From: Petroclostridium xylanilyticum
GTDB lineage: Bacteria > Bacillota > Clostridia > SK-Y3
Direction: 5' to 3'
Assembly (NCBI RefSeq): GCF_002252565.1
Contig: NZ_NPML01000011.1
Span: 124,001-188,000, forward strand
Length of the DNA stretch: 64,000 bases
Shown here: positions 18,093 to 27,097 of the stretch, in pieces
How the letters are laid out: each line of letters opens with the position of its first letter
Position numbering within the stretch: position 1 is the stretch's first letter
Translations under genes and position numbers: made by a program
The notes under the pieces: generated by a model
The model's input: the letters and a program-made list of their open reading frames with translations, nothing else
Told to the model about the DNA's origin: nothing
Database searches by the model: none

Positions 18093-20570
18093 TTACTTAA
18101 CAACAATATTTACCAGTTTTTCAGGAACTACAATGACCTTTACTACCTGTTTCCCCTCTATCAACTGCTGAATCTTTGCACTTTCCATAGCAGCTTTTTC
18201 TGTTGCTTGCTTATCCAAACCTGTAGGAATCACCAGTTTATCCTTTACTTTACCATTAAGCTGGACTACAATTTCCACCTCATCTTTTACAAGGGCTTCC
18301 GGGTTGTAAGCAGGCCATTTCTGCTTGTGCACGCTTCCCTGTTCACCTATATGTTGCCACAATTCTTCGGTAATATGTGGTACGAATGGAGCAAGCACAA
18401 TGATTAAGTTTTCAATTGCATCTTTTAGCAGAGGAACATTATACTTATCCTTTTCTACCTTTTCTTTATATTGATACAGTGCATTTACAAATTCCATAAC
18501 AGCACTTATTGCCGTATTAAAATTAAAGCGCTCACTTACGTCTTCAGTTACCTTTTTAATGGTTGCATGGAGCATATATCTTAACTCTTTATCCTCTGAA
18601 GATAAAGAACTACCATCCAACTCTCCTGCACCTTTTATGATATCGGTAAAGTCCTCAACAATTCTCCATACCCTGTTCAAGAAGCGGAAAGACCCTTCTA
18701 CCCCCTGGTCACTCCATTCCAGGTCCTTTTCAGGAGGTGCTGCAAACAGGATAAATAATCTTGCGGTATCGGCACCATATTTATCGACTATTTCCTCAGG
18801 GCTTACAACATTTCCAAGAGACTTGGACATCTTGGCACCATCTTTTAGTACCATGCCTTGTGTCAATAAATTTGTAAAAGGTTCATCTACCGAAACATAG
18901 CCTAAATCATACAATACTTTTGTGAAAAACCTGGAATATAACAAGTGAAGTATTGCATGCTCAACACCGCCAATATATTGATCTACCGGCATCCAGTAGT
19001 CAACGGCCTGTTTGGAGAAAGGTTCTTTATCATTACATGGGTCACAGTATCTGAGGAAATACCAGGACGAACAAACAAATGTATCCATAGTATCCGCCTC
19101 ACGCATTCCTATCTTTCCGCATTTTGGGCATTTTGCCTTCATAAAGCTTTCAGAACCTTTTAATGGTGATTCTCCCGCCCCTGTGAACCTAACATCGGTG
19201 GGCAGCAATACCGGCAAATCTTCTTCGGGAACCGGGACAGCACCGCACTCATCACAATAGATAATAGGAATAGGTGCACCCCAATATCTCTGCCTGGAAA
19301 TCAGCCAGTCCCTTAACCGGAAATTAACCTTTCTTGTCCCCAATCCCTGGCTTTCAATGTAATCTATGATTTTCTTTAATGCTGCTTCATTTTTTAGTCC
19401 ATTAAATTCTCCTGAATTTACCATAATTCCCTCAGCCGGGAAAGCTTCTTTCATTGTTGCCCCATCAAGCTGTTGTCCTTCCGGTTGAATGACTACTACT
19501 ACCGGCAGGTTATATTTTCTTGCAAATTCAAAATCTCTCTGGTCATGGGCAGGTACTCCCATAACTATACCGGTTCCATAGTCCATTAATACGTAATTTG
19601 CAAGGTAAAGCGGTACTTTCTCATTATTAAGAGGATTAATTACATATCTTCCAGTAAAAACACCCTCTTTTTCAGTTTCAGTAGAGGTTCTTGTAATTTC
19701 ATTTAAGTACTGCATTTTATCTATAAATTTTCTACATTCCTCTTCCTGCGGCATTCCTTTGATAAGTTCCTGCACAACCGGGTGCTCGGGAGCTATAACC
19801 ATGTAAGAAACGCCAAATATGGTATCCGGACGGGTAGTATAAACAGTTAAAGTTTTATCCATACCATCAACTTTGAATTGTACCTCTGCCCCTTCACTTC
19901 GTCCAATCCAGTTTGACTGCATGAGCTTAACCTTTTCAGGCCATCCTTTTAATTTTTCAATGTCATCCAGCAGCCTTTGGGCATAGTCAGTAATCTTGAA
20001 AAACCACTGTTCTAAATCCTTCTTACCCACATCCGACTTACATCTTTCACACTTCCCGTTCACTACCTGCTCATTTGCTAATACGGTTGCACAGGACGGG
20101 CACCAGTTAACAAAAGATTTTTTCTTATAAGCCAATCCATTTTTATAGAGCTGCAGGAACATCCATTGCGTCCATTTATAGTAGCTCAGATGGCAGGTAG
20201 CAACTTCCCTGTTCCAGTCATAGCTGATACCCAGTTCCTTAAGCTGTCTTCTCATATTCTCAATATTGGACCAGGTCCATTCATTTGGGTGAACACCATG
20301 CTTGATTGCGGCGTTTTCAGCCGGAAGACCAAAAGAATCCCATCCCATAGGATGCAGTACATTGTATCCATTCATTACTTTAAATCGGGCAACAACGTCA
20401 CCTATCGAATAGTTTCGTACATGTCCCATGTGAAGGTTTCCTGAAGGATAAGGAAACATTTCCAGGGTATAGTACTTCGGTTTGTCATTCTTTTCAACCT
20501 TAAAATGCTGGTTGTCTTCCCAGTACTTTTGCCATTTTTGCTCAATTTCACTAAAATTATAACTCATCAT
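18093..20570 (-). CDS. leuS: Leucyl-tRNA synthetase
   Basis: This class I synthetase charges tRNA-Leu. Over 825 residues it has the HIGH-type motif in [16 protein letters not shown], a zinc-binding insert ([21 protein letters not shown]), and the CP1 editing domain with [14 protein letters not shown] and [20 protein letters not shown] second zinc cluster precedes the KMSKS motif in [16 protein letters not shown], and an anticodon domain follows. GAGGGGGATAA lies before ATG 20570 (20567 also possible). It is 15 bases after rsfS, so it is in the nadD-yqeK-LCP-rsfS run. No T-box leader is present. Confidence 0.98.
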   Translation of the reverse strand: MMSYNFSEIEQKWQKYWEDNQHFKVEKNDKPKYYTLEMFPYPSGNLHMGHVRNYSIGDVVARFKVMNGYNVLHPMGWDSFGLPAENAAIKHGVHPNEWTWSNIENMRRQLKELGISYDWNREVATCHLSYYKWTQWMFLQLYKNGLAYKKKSFVNWCPSCATVLANEQVVNGKCERCKSDVGKKDLEQWFFKITDYAQRLLDDIEKLKGWPEKVKLMQSNWIGRSEGAEVQFKVDGMDKTLTVYTTRPDTIFGVSYMVIAPEHPVVQELIKGMPQEEECRKFIDKMQYLNEITRTSTETEKEGVFTGRYVINPLNNEKVPLYLANYVLMDYGTGIVMGVPAHDQRDFEFARKYNLPVVVVIQPEGQQLDGATMKEAFPAEGIMVNSGEFNGLKNEAALKKIIDYIESQGLGTRKVNFRLRDWLISRQRYWGAPIPIIYCDECGAVPVPEEDLPVLLPTDVRFTGAGESPLKGSESFMKAKCPKCGKIGMREADTMDTFVCSSWYFLRYCDPCNDKEPFSKQAVDYWMPVDQYIGGVEHAILHLLYSRFFTKVLYDLGYVSVDEPFTNLLTQGMVLKDGAKMSKSLGNVVSPEEIVDKYGADTARLFILFAAPPEKDLEWSDQGVEGSFRFLNRVWRIVEDFTDIIKGAGELDGSSLSSEDKELRYMLHATIKKVTEDVSERFNFNTAISAVMEFVNALYQYKEKVEKDKYNVPLLKDAIENLIIVLAPFVPHITEELWQHIGEQGSVHKQKWPAYNPEALVKDEVEIVVQLNGKVKDKLVIPTGLDKQATEKAAMESAKIQQLIEGKQVVKVIVVPEKLVNIVVK

Positions 20571-20585
20571 TTATCCCCCTCGTTA

Positions 20586-20951
20586 TTATACTCTATTAAT
20601 AATTGCCTGGATATCTACACGTGGAGCATCAGACCATAGTCTTTCAAGATTATAAAAGGACCGGGATTCGTGGTGAAATATGTGTACGACCACTTCACCA
20701 TAGTCCAAAAGAATCCATCGGGCACTGGCATATCCCTCTTTATGAATAGGCACACGTCCTAGCTCTGCCAGTTTTTCTTCCACAGCATCAGCCAGTGCTT
20801 TAATCTGGGTGGTTGAATTACCTGAACAAATAACAAAATAATCTGCCAGTAAAGATACATTTTTGATATTTAAAACATCTATATCCTGAGCTTTTTTATC
20901 ATCAAGGACCTCTACGATCTTTAATGCAAGTTTTTCGCCATTCAAATTCAC
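20586..20951 (-). CDS. rsfS: Ribosome silencing factor RsfS
   Basis: RsfS binds ribosomal protein L14 and blocks subunit joining when nutrients are short. The 121-residue protein shows DIDVLNIKNVSLLADYFVICSGNS, QIKALADAVEEKL, GYASARWILLDYGEVVVHIFH and RSFYNLERLWSDA, all conserved in the family. The start is GTG at 20951, with AGGAGG about 12 bases upstream. It belongs to the common nadD-yqeK-LCP-rsfS order, with leuS next. Confidence 0.95.
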   Translation of the reverse strand: MNLNGEKLALKIVEVLDDKKAQDIDVLNIKNVSLLADYFVICSGNSTTQIKALADAVEEKLAELGRVPIHKEGYASARWILLDYGEVVVHIFHHESRSFYNLERLWSDAPRVDIQAIINRV

Positions 20952-21054
20952 AATATTCTGTTGCCTCCTTACTCCTTAAATAATATGTAAAAAATTTTCA
21001 TTAATCTCTCATATTAAATAATAGAAATTAAGAGTAATAGTAAAATATTCAGTG

Positions 21055-21125
21055 TCTATGGTTCGTAGTTGATAAATTTTATGGTTTTTAACACGGACCA
21101 AGAACTACAAACTATGAACTATTTA
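21055..21125. repeat. Intergenic repeat, family C, copy 2
   Basis: TATGGTTCGTAGTTG and CAAACTATGAACTAT are the arms of an imperfect palindrome in the 241-base gap between the LCP gene and rsfS. The repeat resembles those at 8300-8392 and 55199-55265. Confidence 0.6.
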
Positions 21126-21164
21126 ATTATTTTACTACATATTATTATAAATTTCTAGATTCTG

Positions 21165-21192
21165 TGAAAAAAAGAACGACAAAGTCGCTCTT
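21165..21192 (-). terminator. Terminator of the LCP gene
   Basis: On the minus strand AGAGCGAC-ttt-GTCGTTCT is followed by TTTTTTTC and begins right after the LCP stop codon. It separates nadD-yqeK-LCP from rsfS-leuS. Confidence 0.8.
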
Positions 21193-22530
21193 TTATCGTA
21201 TTTCGCTTATATCATTTCCAACAATGACGGTTACATCAATTTTGCTGTCTTTATCCAAGTCCTTATCTGTCTCAATTTCCCCGAGTGCTTTTGAAATTTC
21301 TTTTGCATATCCTTTGGTTGTTCTATCCACAGCCTTTGTTTTACTGTAATGCACACCTCCAAAGTTACCTGTCCTTACAACATTAAAACCTTTTTGTTTT
21401 AAATCTTCAGCAACTTTTGCAGCTGCCCCATCAGTATTAGAGCCGTTTAATACTTCAACCTTAATGAACCTGTTTTTCCAGCTTGGTTTATATTCTGCCT
21501 CTTTTTTTACGGACTGTTCTTTCTCTTCCTTACTTCCCTCTTGTTGGTTATTATTACCTAAATCTTCTTTTTCAATACCTTCATTTATTTCTTCTGATGG
21601 AGTAAAATAATTCTTTATTAGTTCGTCAGTTTTTTCCTTGTCATGAAGAAAGTAGGAAATCCCTCCAATATAGCCGCTATCTCCCGGCAGCATCATCATA
21701 TTGATTTTACTTTTATCCAATTGAAGAGCATCTCCTATATATTTTCCGATTTCCTGGACTTCAAAATTAGTTTTCACATTTTTGATTACAATCGCCACCA
21801 ACTTAGGGATCTTAAAAATATTTTTTAAGCTGAGGGCTTTATCTATTACTGCGTTAATAAACTCCTGCTGTGCCTTCATCCGTCCAAGGTCTCCATCCGG
21901 ATAACCTGTCCCATCGGAATTCTTTCTAAACCGTACAAACATCTCAGCCTGTTTTCCGTTAAGCACCTGTTCCCCTTTATTTAGTTTAATATATAACCCT
22001 TGGTAGGGGTCTTCATAGTACATATTAATTGGAACATTTACTTTTACTCCACCTATTTCATCTATAAGCGTCCTGAATCCTTTAAGGTTAACTAAAACAT
22101 ATTTATCCACGTCTACATTTAACAAATTTTTTATTGCCTCAAAAAGCGCCTGTTCTTTTCCGAAGGCATAAGCCGAATTTATTTTTTTATCGCTTCTTGT
22201 GGTTTCAATCTTTGTATCTCTGGGTATCTGCAGCATATTTACTCTTTTTGTCTTCAAATCATACTGTGCCAGTATGATTACGTCTGTCCTATATCCATCC
22301 GCATCAACGCCTAAAAGAAGCACATTTAACAGAGTTTGTCCTTCTTCAGTTTTTTCCGTTATCTTCTTAGCTTTATCCGAACTTGTTCCAGCGCCGAATT
22401 CCATCCCGGAGCCATCATCATGACCGGCAATCCGGTAAGACAAGGCTACCCCGCCAGCCACAACCCCTGCTACTAGTGAAAATGTAATTAATATTAACAA
22501 TATCAGTCGGATAAATACTTTAAAATTCAT
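21193..22530 (-). CDS. LytR-CpsA-Psr (LCP) family cell-wall glycopolymer ligase with LytR_C domain
   Basis: LCP proteins attach teichoic acids or other glycopolymers to peptidoglycan. The 445-residue protein has a single N-terminal membrane helix (about 5-30). Its LCP domain (about 60-260) contains LLLGVDADGYRTDVIILAQYD, LQIPRDTKI, NSAYAFG, EMFVRFRKNSDG and DLGRMKAQQEFI. After an acidic linker comes a LytR_C domain (about 325-445, VEVLNGSNTDGAAAKVAEDL). ATG 22530 has AGGAG 7 bases upstream; the frame is open further but would start inside yqeK-proximal sequence. It lies 22 bases after yqeK. Confidence 0.93.
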   Translation of the reverse strand: MNFKVFIRLILLILITFSLVAGVVAGGVALSYRIAGHDDGSGMEFGAGTSSDKAKKITEKTEEGQTLLNVLLLGVDADGYRTDVIILAQYDLKTKRVNMLQIPRDTKIETTRSDKKINSAYAFGKEQALFEAIKNLLNVDVDKYVLVNLKGFRTLIDEIGGVKVNVPINMYYEDPYQGLYIKLNKGEQVLNGKQAEMFVRFRKNSDGTGYPDGDLGRMKAQQEFINAVIDKALSLKNIFKIPKLVAIVIKNVKTNFEVQEIGKYIGDALQLDKSKINMMMLPGDSGYIGGISYFLHDKEKTDELIKNYFTPSEEINEGIEKEDLGNNNQQEGSKEEKEQSVKKEAEYKPSWKNRFIKVEVLNGSNTDGAAAKVAEDLKQKGFNVVRTGNFGGVHYSKTKAVDRTTKGYAKEISKALGEIETDKDLDKDSKIDVTVIVGNDISEIR

Positions 22531-22552
22531 ATAATCACTCCTGATGTATCCC

Positions 22553-23119
22553 TCATCTCTCGTACAATAAAATGTAATTTCTTGCATCTATAGTATTTGG
22601 ATGAATCAACTTTCCAAGTGATAAAACAAACCTGATTGTGTTATCTATTGCCATCAAAATTGCTTGATTTAAATCTTTATATGCAATTCTACGAAGCTTA
22701 TCTACCCCCGGGAAATCCCGGTTAGGCTCAATAAAATCTGCCAGGTAGATTATTTTACATAAAGTTGTCATCTCCGCTTTGGCTACCGTATGATAATGCA
22801 CTGCTTCCAAAATCTCTTCATCAACTATTCCAAACTGATGCTGCGCTATTTTAGCACCTAACGGGCCATGAATTAATTGCATCTCCGCTTTGGAAATATT
22901 ATCTAATACTATATCAAACTTGTCGCATAATTGCAATATTTGTTGCTTTTTTATATCTTTTGCACAATCATGTAATAATCCGGCGATTCTTGCCTTTTCG
23001 GCATCACAACCATAAAGTTTTGCCAGTTCTATTGCTGTATCTCTTACACCTATAGAGTGTCTAAATCTACATGGTGTTAGCATACCTTTAAGTTTATCCA
23101 TCATTGCACTTTCGTTCAT
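22553..23119 (-). CDS. yqeK: HD-domain Ap4A hydrolase YqeK (symmetrical)
   Basis: YqeK-type proteins split diadenosine tetraphosphate into two ADP using an iron-bound HD domain. The 188-residue protein shows FRHSIGVRDTAIELA (metal His), AGLLHDCAKDI (HD), LIHGPLGA, HYHTVAKAEMT and IIYLADFIEPNRDFPGVDKLR. All are conserved. It lies between nadD and the LCP gene, the standard Bacillota order. Confidence 0.95.
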   Translation of the reverse strand: MNESAMMDKLKGMLTPCRFRHSIGVRDTAIELAKLYGCDAEKARIAGLLHDCAKDIKKQQILQLCDKFDIVLDNISKAEMQLIHGPLGAKIAQHQFGIVDEEILEAVHYHTVAKAEMTTLCKIIYLADFIEPNRDFPGVDKLRRIAYKDLNQAILMAIDNTIRFVLSLGKLIHPNTIDARNYILLYER

Positions 23120-23250
23120 TACCCTATAAACCCCCGATGTAAATTAAGATAACCTATATAAATAACACTGAATATATCACATGCATTATGACGGGTAAGT
23201 ATCATCATGTATGAAATGTTGCAGCTATTTTTATGTTTTAAATCCCAGAA

Positions 23251-23904
23251 TTAACCAGTGTACAAATTATTCTTATAAATATAATTTTCAACAGATTCGG
23301 GCAACAAATATTTTATTGGCTGATTGCTCTTTACCCGTTCACGAATATCGGTAGAAGATATAGCCAACGATGGCACCTCTACAAAATGGATCCTGCTATT
23401 ATAATTAACTGTCAAATATTCTATGTCTTTAAAAAGATCATCATGGTGATAACCAGGCCTGGTTGCTGCTACAAACTCACATATTTTCAATAGCGATTCA
23501 GCGTCCTTCCAGGTAAGAATTTGGTTCAATGCGTCTGCACCGGTAATGAAGTAGAATTGAGCTTTTCCCTGAAATTCAACATTAAAGTTTTTTACTGTAT
23601 CTATGGTATATGTATAGCCTTCTCTGTCAATCTCAATTCTTGAAACTTCAAAATATGGGTTAGTGGCTGTTGCCAGCAATGTCATCAGATATCTATGATT
23701 CTTATCCGTGACCATTTGATCAACTTTATGTGGAGGATTTCCCGCCGGAACAAATATAACCTGATCCAGATTGAATTTTGCTCTTGCAGCTTCCGCCGTA
23801 ACCAAATGTCCATAATGTATCGGATCAAAGGTTCCACCCATAATTCCTATTTTAAGCAACTCATTTTGTAATAATTCTATTTTGTTTTTAACTGATTTTA
23901 TCAT
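23251..23904 (-). CDS. nadD: Nicotinate-nucleotide adenylyltransferase
   Basis: NadD transfers AMP from ATP to nicotinate mononucleotide in NAD synthesis. It shows [17 protein letters not shown] (nucleotide-binding HxGH), [35 protein letters not shown] and the C-terminal [10 protein letters not shown]. An N-terminal addition of about 18 residues ([16 protein letters not shown]) precedes the core. ATG 23904 is preferred to a GTG at 23919 that overlaps the GGGTGG site. It heads nadD-yqeK-LCP; a 131-base gap separates it from yqeK. Confidence 0.95.
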   Translation of the reverse strand: MIKSVKNKIELLQNELLKIGIMGGTFDPIHYGHLVTAEAARAKFNLDQVIFVPAGNPPHKVDQMVTDKNHRYLMTLLATATNPYFEVSRIEIDREGYTYTIDTVKNFNVEFQGKAQFYFITGADALNQILTWKDAESLLKICEFVAATRPGYHHDDLFKDIEYLTVNYNSRIHFVEVPSLAISSTDIRERVKSNQPIKYLLPESVENYIYKNNLYTG

Positions 23905-24026
23905 TATTAAAATAACCACCCTGCCAATTTTTACTCAAACACATTATACCATATTTCTTTTTAGGGTAAATAATAAAATCTTTTAATAAAAGATTTTTAT
24001 GTAAAAAAATCACGAAACTTTTTATC

Positions 24027-24062
24027 AAAAAAACAAAAAGGAGACCGGAACTCCGGCCTCTT
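24027..24062 (-). terminator. Terminator of csoR-trxA
   Basis: GAGGCCGG-agtt-CCGGTCTC on the minus strand is followed by CTTTTTGTTTTTTT, 24 bases after the trxA stop codon. It is a strong Rho-independent terminator. Confidence 0.9.
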
Positions 24063-24084
24063 TTTCATTGGTACTTATTAACTT

Positions 24085-24414
24085 TTACAGGTTTCTTTCG
24101 ATCATAGCAGCAAAATCTTCTTTTGACCTTGCTCCTACTACCTTATCAACAACTTCACCATTCTTGAAAAGCATAATAGTAGGAATACTCATTACTCTAA
24201 ATTGAGCTGCCAATTCTCTCTGTTCATCTACGTTGACTTTTCCAACCTTTGCTCTTCCTTCAAAATCACTAGCCAGCTCATCAATAATCGGTGCCACCAT
24301 TCGGCAAGGCCCGCACCAACTTGCCCAGAAATCAACCAATACAGGCATATTAGAATTCTTTACTTCTTGAGAAAAGTTATCGTTTGTAAGAGTTAGAACT
24401 TTTTCACTTGCCAT
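24085..24414 (-). CDS. trxA: Thioredoxin
   Basis: This is a 109-residue cytoplasmic thioredoxin with the active site [15 protein letters not shown] and the conserved cis-proline stretch [13 protein letters not shown]. It reduces protein disulfides and supplies electrons to reductases. ATG 24414 has GAGGAGAGATG upstream. It lies 63 bases after csoR in the same direction and before a strong terminator, so the two genes probably form one transcript under the CsoR operator. Such coupling would make this thioredoxin copper- or thiol-stress-responsive, which is an inference. Confidence 0.96.
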   Translation of the reverse strand: MASEKVLTLTNDNFSQEVKNSNMPVLVDFWASWCGPCRMVAPIIDELASDFEGRAKVGKVNVDEQRELAAQFRVMSIPTIMLFKNGEVVDKVVGARSKEDFAAMIERNL

Positions 24415-24477
24415 AATACATCTCTCCTCTAAAATTATTTACTGGTACATTTATACCAACTTATTAAATTCTTAAAC

Positions 24478-24750
24478 TTATTTCATGAACTTCAGTACTA
24501 CATCTATTAATTCATCTATAGATTCTTCTCTACCTTCAGTACTGATAGCTTTTTTTATACAACTCCTGGAATGGTTTTCAAGAATCAGGCCTCCCACTTT
24601 ATTAATGGCAGCTCTTATTGCAGCAACTTGAACAAGTATATCTGCACAATATTTCTCTTCCTCTACCATCTTATATACACCTTTCACCTGGCCTTCGATT
24701 CTTTTTAATCTCTTTAGTATATCTTCCTTGCAGTTTTCGCACTGTGCCAT
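24478..24750 (-). CDS. csoR: CsoR-family metal-sensing repressor (copper type)
   Basis: The 90-residue all-helical repressor belongs to the CsoR/RcnR/FrmR family. The start of helix 1 shows CKEDILKRLKRIEGQVKGV. The Cu(I) ligand triad is present as C in EKYCADILVQ and H and C in ENHSRSC (H-x3-C). This pattern separates CsoR from the persulfide sensor CstR, which lacks the His. A G-tract operator and a consensus promoter lie directly upstream, so it probably represses itself and trxA. No copper ATPase or chaperone is present in this window. Confidence 0.9.
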   Translation of the reverse strand: MAQCENCKEDILKRLKRIEGQVKGVYKMVEEEKYCADILVQVAAIRAAINKVGGLILENHSRSCIKKAISTEGREESIDELIDVVLKFMK

Positions 24751-24766
24751 ATCTTAGCCCCCAACA

Positions 24767-24821
24767 TACCCCCATGGGGTACTTTTGATTTTATTATATA
24801 AGTTTTTCCTTTAGTTGTCAA
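24767..24821 (-). promoter_or_regulatory. csoR promoter with G-tract CsoR operator
   Basis: On the minus strand TTGACA (24821-24816) and TATAAT (24798-24793) are separated by exactly 17 bases. TACCCCATGGGGGTA follows at 24781-24767, at about the transcription start. A G-tract palindrome centred on an AT pair is the known CsoR box. Position over the start site predicts repression that is relieved by Cu(I). Confidence 0.85.
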
Positions 24822-24910
24822 TACTATTATTCCAAAAAAATAAAAAAAAATTAGGGAAATTTCTATCAATTCCCTAATCATACCATTCCCCACTACTCAC
24901 AACCACTATT

Positions 24911-25834
24911 TCACTCTTCTTTAAACAACGCCGTACTCAAATATCTTTCTCCAGTATCCGGAGCAACTACCACTACTCTTTTTCCTTTTCCTAATTTTTT
25001 GGCCATCTGTAAAGCCGCATTCACCGCCGCACCACTGGAGATACCAACTAAAATACCTTCCTGGCTTGCAAGCTTCCTCGCAGTTATAAATGCGTCTTCA
25101 TCGGCAATTTTTATTACTTCATCTATAATATTTTTATTAAGCACCTCAGGTATAAAGCCGGCACCGATACCTTGAAGCTTATGGGGGCCCGGTTTGCCTC
25201 CGGAAATAACCGGTGAAGCTTCCGGTTCCACTGCAATTACTTTAATTGATGGAATTTTTTCTTTTAATACTTCTCCAACCCCGGTTAAAGTACCGCCGGT
25301 ACCAACTCCGGCTACAAATGCATCAATATTTCCTTCTGTCTGTGTCAAAATCTCTACTGCAGTTGTCCTTCTATGAACATCCGGATTTGCAGCATTTCTA
25401 AACTGCTGAGGCATAAAATAACCGGAATTTTGACTAACCAGCTCTTCCGCTTTTGCAATAGCACCCCTCATGCCTTCTGCGCCAGGAGTAAGTACCAGTT
25501 CTGCTCCATAAGCCTTTAAGAGATTTCTTCTCTCAATACTCATTGTATCCGGCATAACAAGTATTACCCTATATCCTTTTGACGCACCTACCATTGCAAG
25601 ACCTATACCTGTATTACCACTGGTAGGTTCTACAATCGTAGAACCAGGCTTAAGTAGTCCTTTATTTTCTGCATCTATTATCATATTCAAGGCAATTCTG
25701 TCTTTCACACTGCTTCCGGGATTAAAAGATTCTAATTTTACCAATACTTCCGCACTATCTTCATCTACCAGACGGTTTAACCTCACCATAGGCGTTTGAC
25801 CTATTAGTTCATAAATATAATTTGCAACACGCAT
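24911..25834 (-). CDS. cysK: Cysteine synthase (O-acetylserine sulfhydrylase)
   Basis: CysK makes cysteine from O-acetylserine and sulfide. The 307-residue protein has [13 protein letters not shown], the PLP lysine in [16 protein letters not shown], the substrate loop [12 protein letters not shown], the phosphate loop [12 protein letters not shown] and [18 protein letters not shown] 25834 has AGGGGAGG 7 bases upstream; the frame upstream overlaps the preceding gene and is not needed. It lies 17 bases after a CoA-binding protein gene. A family D repeat arm begins right at its 3' end (24886-24910). Confidence 0.96.
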   Translation of the reverse strand: MRVANYIYELIGQTPMVRLNRLVDEDSAEVLVKLESFNPGSSVKDRIALNMIIDAENKGLLKPGSTIVEPTSGNTGIGLAMVGASKGYRVILVMPDTMSIERRNLLKAYGAELVLTPGAEGMRGAIAKAEELVSQNSGYFMPQQFRNAANPDVHRRTTAVEILTQTEGNIDAFVAGVGTGGTLTGVGEVLKEKIPSIKVIAVEPEASPVISGGKPGPHKLQGIGAGFIPEVLNKNIIDEVIKIADEDAFITARKLASQEGILVGISSGAAVNAALQMAKKLGKGKRVVVVAPDTGERYLSTALFKEE

Positions 25835-25851
25835 CTTTATACCTCCCCTTA

Positions 25852-26232
25852 TCATACATAATTTAATGCAACCAGTACACAAGCTTGAACAGTGTTAATC
25901 CCTTTTTCTTCTGCAAGCTTCAATAGTTCATCATTTACTGTACCAGGTTGAAGCCATATATTTTTTATCCCTAATCTTGCTGCTTCTTCCACTACTTTGA
26001 TTCCATGTCTTGGCGCTACCACCATATCAATTACGTCCGGAACTTCAGGTAATTCGCTCAAGTTTGAATAGCACTTATCTCCTTCGACCTCTGAATAATT
26101 CGGATTTACAGGATATACTTTATATCCCCGGCTTTTAAGTTTCTGATAGATCTTGTAGCCATACTTCTCCTGATTTTCAGTAGCTCCAACCACTGCCCAG
26201 GTTTTCATTTTCAAAAGTTCTTCTTCTCTCAT
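25852..26232 (-). CDS. CoA-binding domain protein (YccU-like)
   Basis: This 126-residue protein is a single Rossmann-type CoA-binding domain. It shows [20 protein letters not shown] at the start, [33 protein letters not shown] and [16 protein letters not shown]. The family has no proven reaction; it resembles the CoA-binding part of succinyl-CoA synthetase. ATG 26232 has GAGGTGG upstream. It immediately precedes cysK and probably shares its transcript. A family A repeat lies upstream. Confidence 0.88.
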   Translation of the reverse strand: MREEELLKMKTWAVVGATENQEKYGYKIYQKLKSRGYKVYPVNPNYSEVEGDKCYSNLSELPEVPDVIDMVVAPRHGIKVVEEAARLGIKNIWLQPGTVNDELLKLAEEKGINTVQACVLVALNYV

Positions 26233-26276
26233 AGTTACCACCTCGTTATTTAGCATTTTAATTTAACGCATTGTGC

Positions 26277-26390
26277 TATATAGTTCACAGTTCTCAGTTC
26301 ACAGTAGTAAACGATTTAATAGCTTTTACTGTGAACCGTGAACTTATTGACTTTATCTGCTATGTAAAATCATTATCAGTAAATATATAG
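26277..26390 (+). repeat. Palindromic intergenic repeat, family A, copy 2
   Basis: The sequence runs from TATATAGTTCACAG to AATCATTATCAGTAAATATATAG and shares CAGTAGTAAACGATTTAATAG with the copies at 5325 and 30594. It is shorter than copy 1 because one GAACTGTGAACTGTTAAC unit is missing. It fills the gap between yigZ and the CoA-binding gene. Confidence 0.8.
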
Positions 26391-26422
26391 CTAAATTATA
26401 TTCCAATCACTGAGTTTCAAGG

Positions 26423-27094
26423 CTAAGAGCCTGTAGAAGATAACAATTTTCCTTTTTCATCAATAGCAATATATTTTGTCGCTACTTTACTTATATTTAC
26501 CCTTCCGTTAGTAATATCAATCATATTTTGGATAAACTGCTCCGATTGTTGAGCATTCACGAGAACAAATAATGTCACATCCTCTTGATATATGGTACCA
26601 TCAATAATATGTCCGGAATTTACTATTTCATTCTGGATTTTACCTAACAAAGTATAATCTGTTTTTATTTTAATATTATCACAAAGCCTCATGTATATAA
26701 TTCCCGCAGCAACCAAACCCTCTTTAGCACTTCTTCCATAGGCTCTGACAAGTCCTCCTGCTCCTAAAAGCGTACCTCCAAAATATCGCGTAACTACAAC
26801 CACTACATCCTGCAGTTGTTCTTTTTTTATTACCTCAAGCGTAGGAATACCTGCCGTACCTGCCGGTTCTCCGTCATCACTATACCTTTGGATATTGTTA
26901 TTGCCAATTACATATGCATAAACATTATGAGCAGCATCCCAGTACTTTGATTTTAGCTCATTAATAAAATCTACAGCCTCCTGCTCTGTAGTCACAGGTT
27001 TTACACTAGCAATAAAACGGGATTTCTTTTCTATTATTTCTGCCTGTCCATATTGATATACCGTTTTATACTCACACTGATGTTTATTGTCCAC
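26423..27094 (-). CDS. yigZ: YigZ/IMPACT family protein (UPF0029)
   Basis: This 223-residue protein has an N-terminal IMPACT domain with EIIEKKSRFIASVKPV, AAHNVYAYVIGNN, RYSDDGEPAGTAGIP and VVVTRYFGGTLLGAGGLVRAYG, and a C-terminal DUF1949 domain. Eukaryotic IMPACT regulates GCN2; the bacterial role is not settled. The start is GTG at 27094, three bases after the hflX stop. Its Shine-Dalgarno GAGGAG and the GTG both lie inside a family D repeat arm. Confidence 0.93.
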   Translation of the reverse strand: MDNKHQCEYKTVYQYGQAEIIEKKSRFIASVKPVTTEQEAVDFINELKSKYWDAAHNVYAYVIGNNNIQRYSDDGEPAGTAGIPTLEVIKKEQLQDVVVVVTRYFGGTLLGAGGLVRAYGRSAKEGLVAAGIIYMRLCDNIKIKTDYTLLGKIQNEIVNSGHIIDGTIYQEDVTLFVLVNAQQSEQFIQNMIDITNGRVNISKVATKYIAIDEKGKLLSSTGS

Positions 27095-27097
27095 TAT

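Noticed and set aside
20952-21192. T-box leader for leuS
   Set aside because: The gap before rsfS has no T-box bulge sequence or specifier loop, only a repeat and the LCP terminator.
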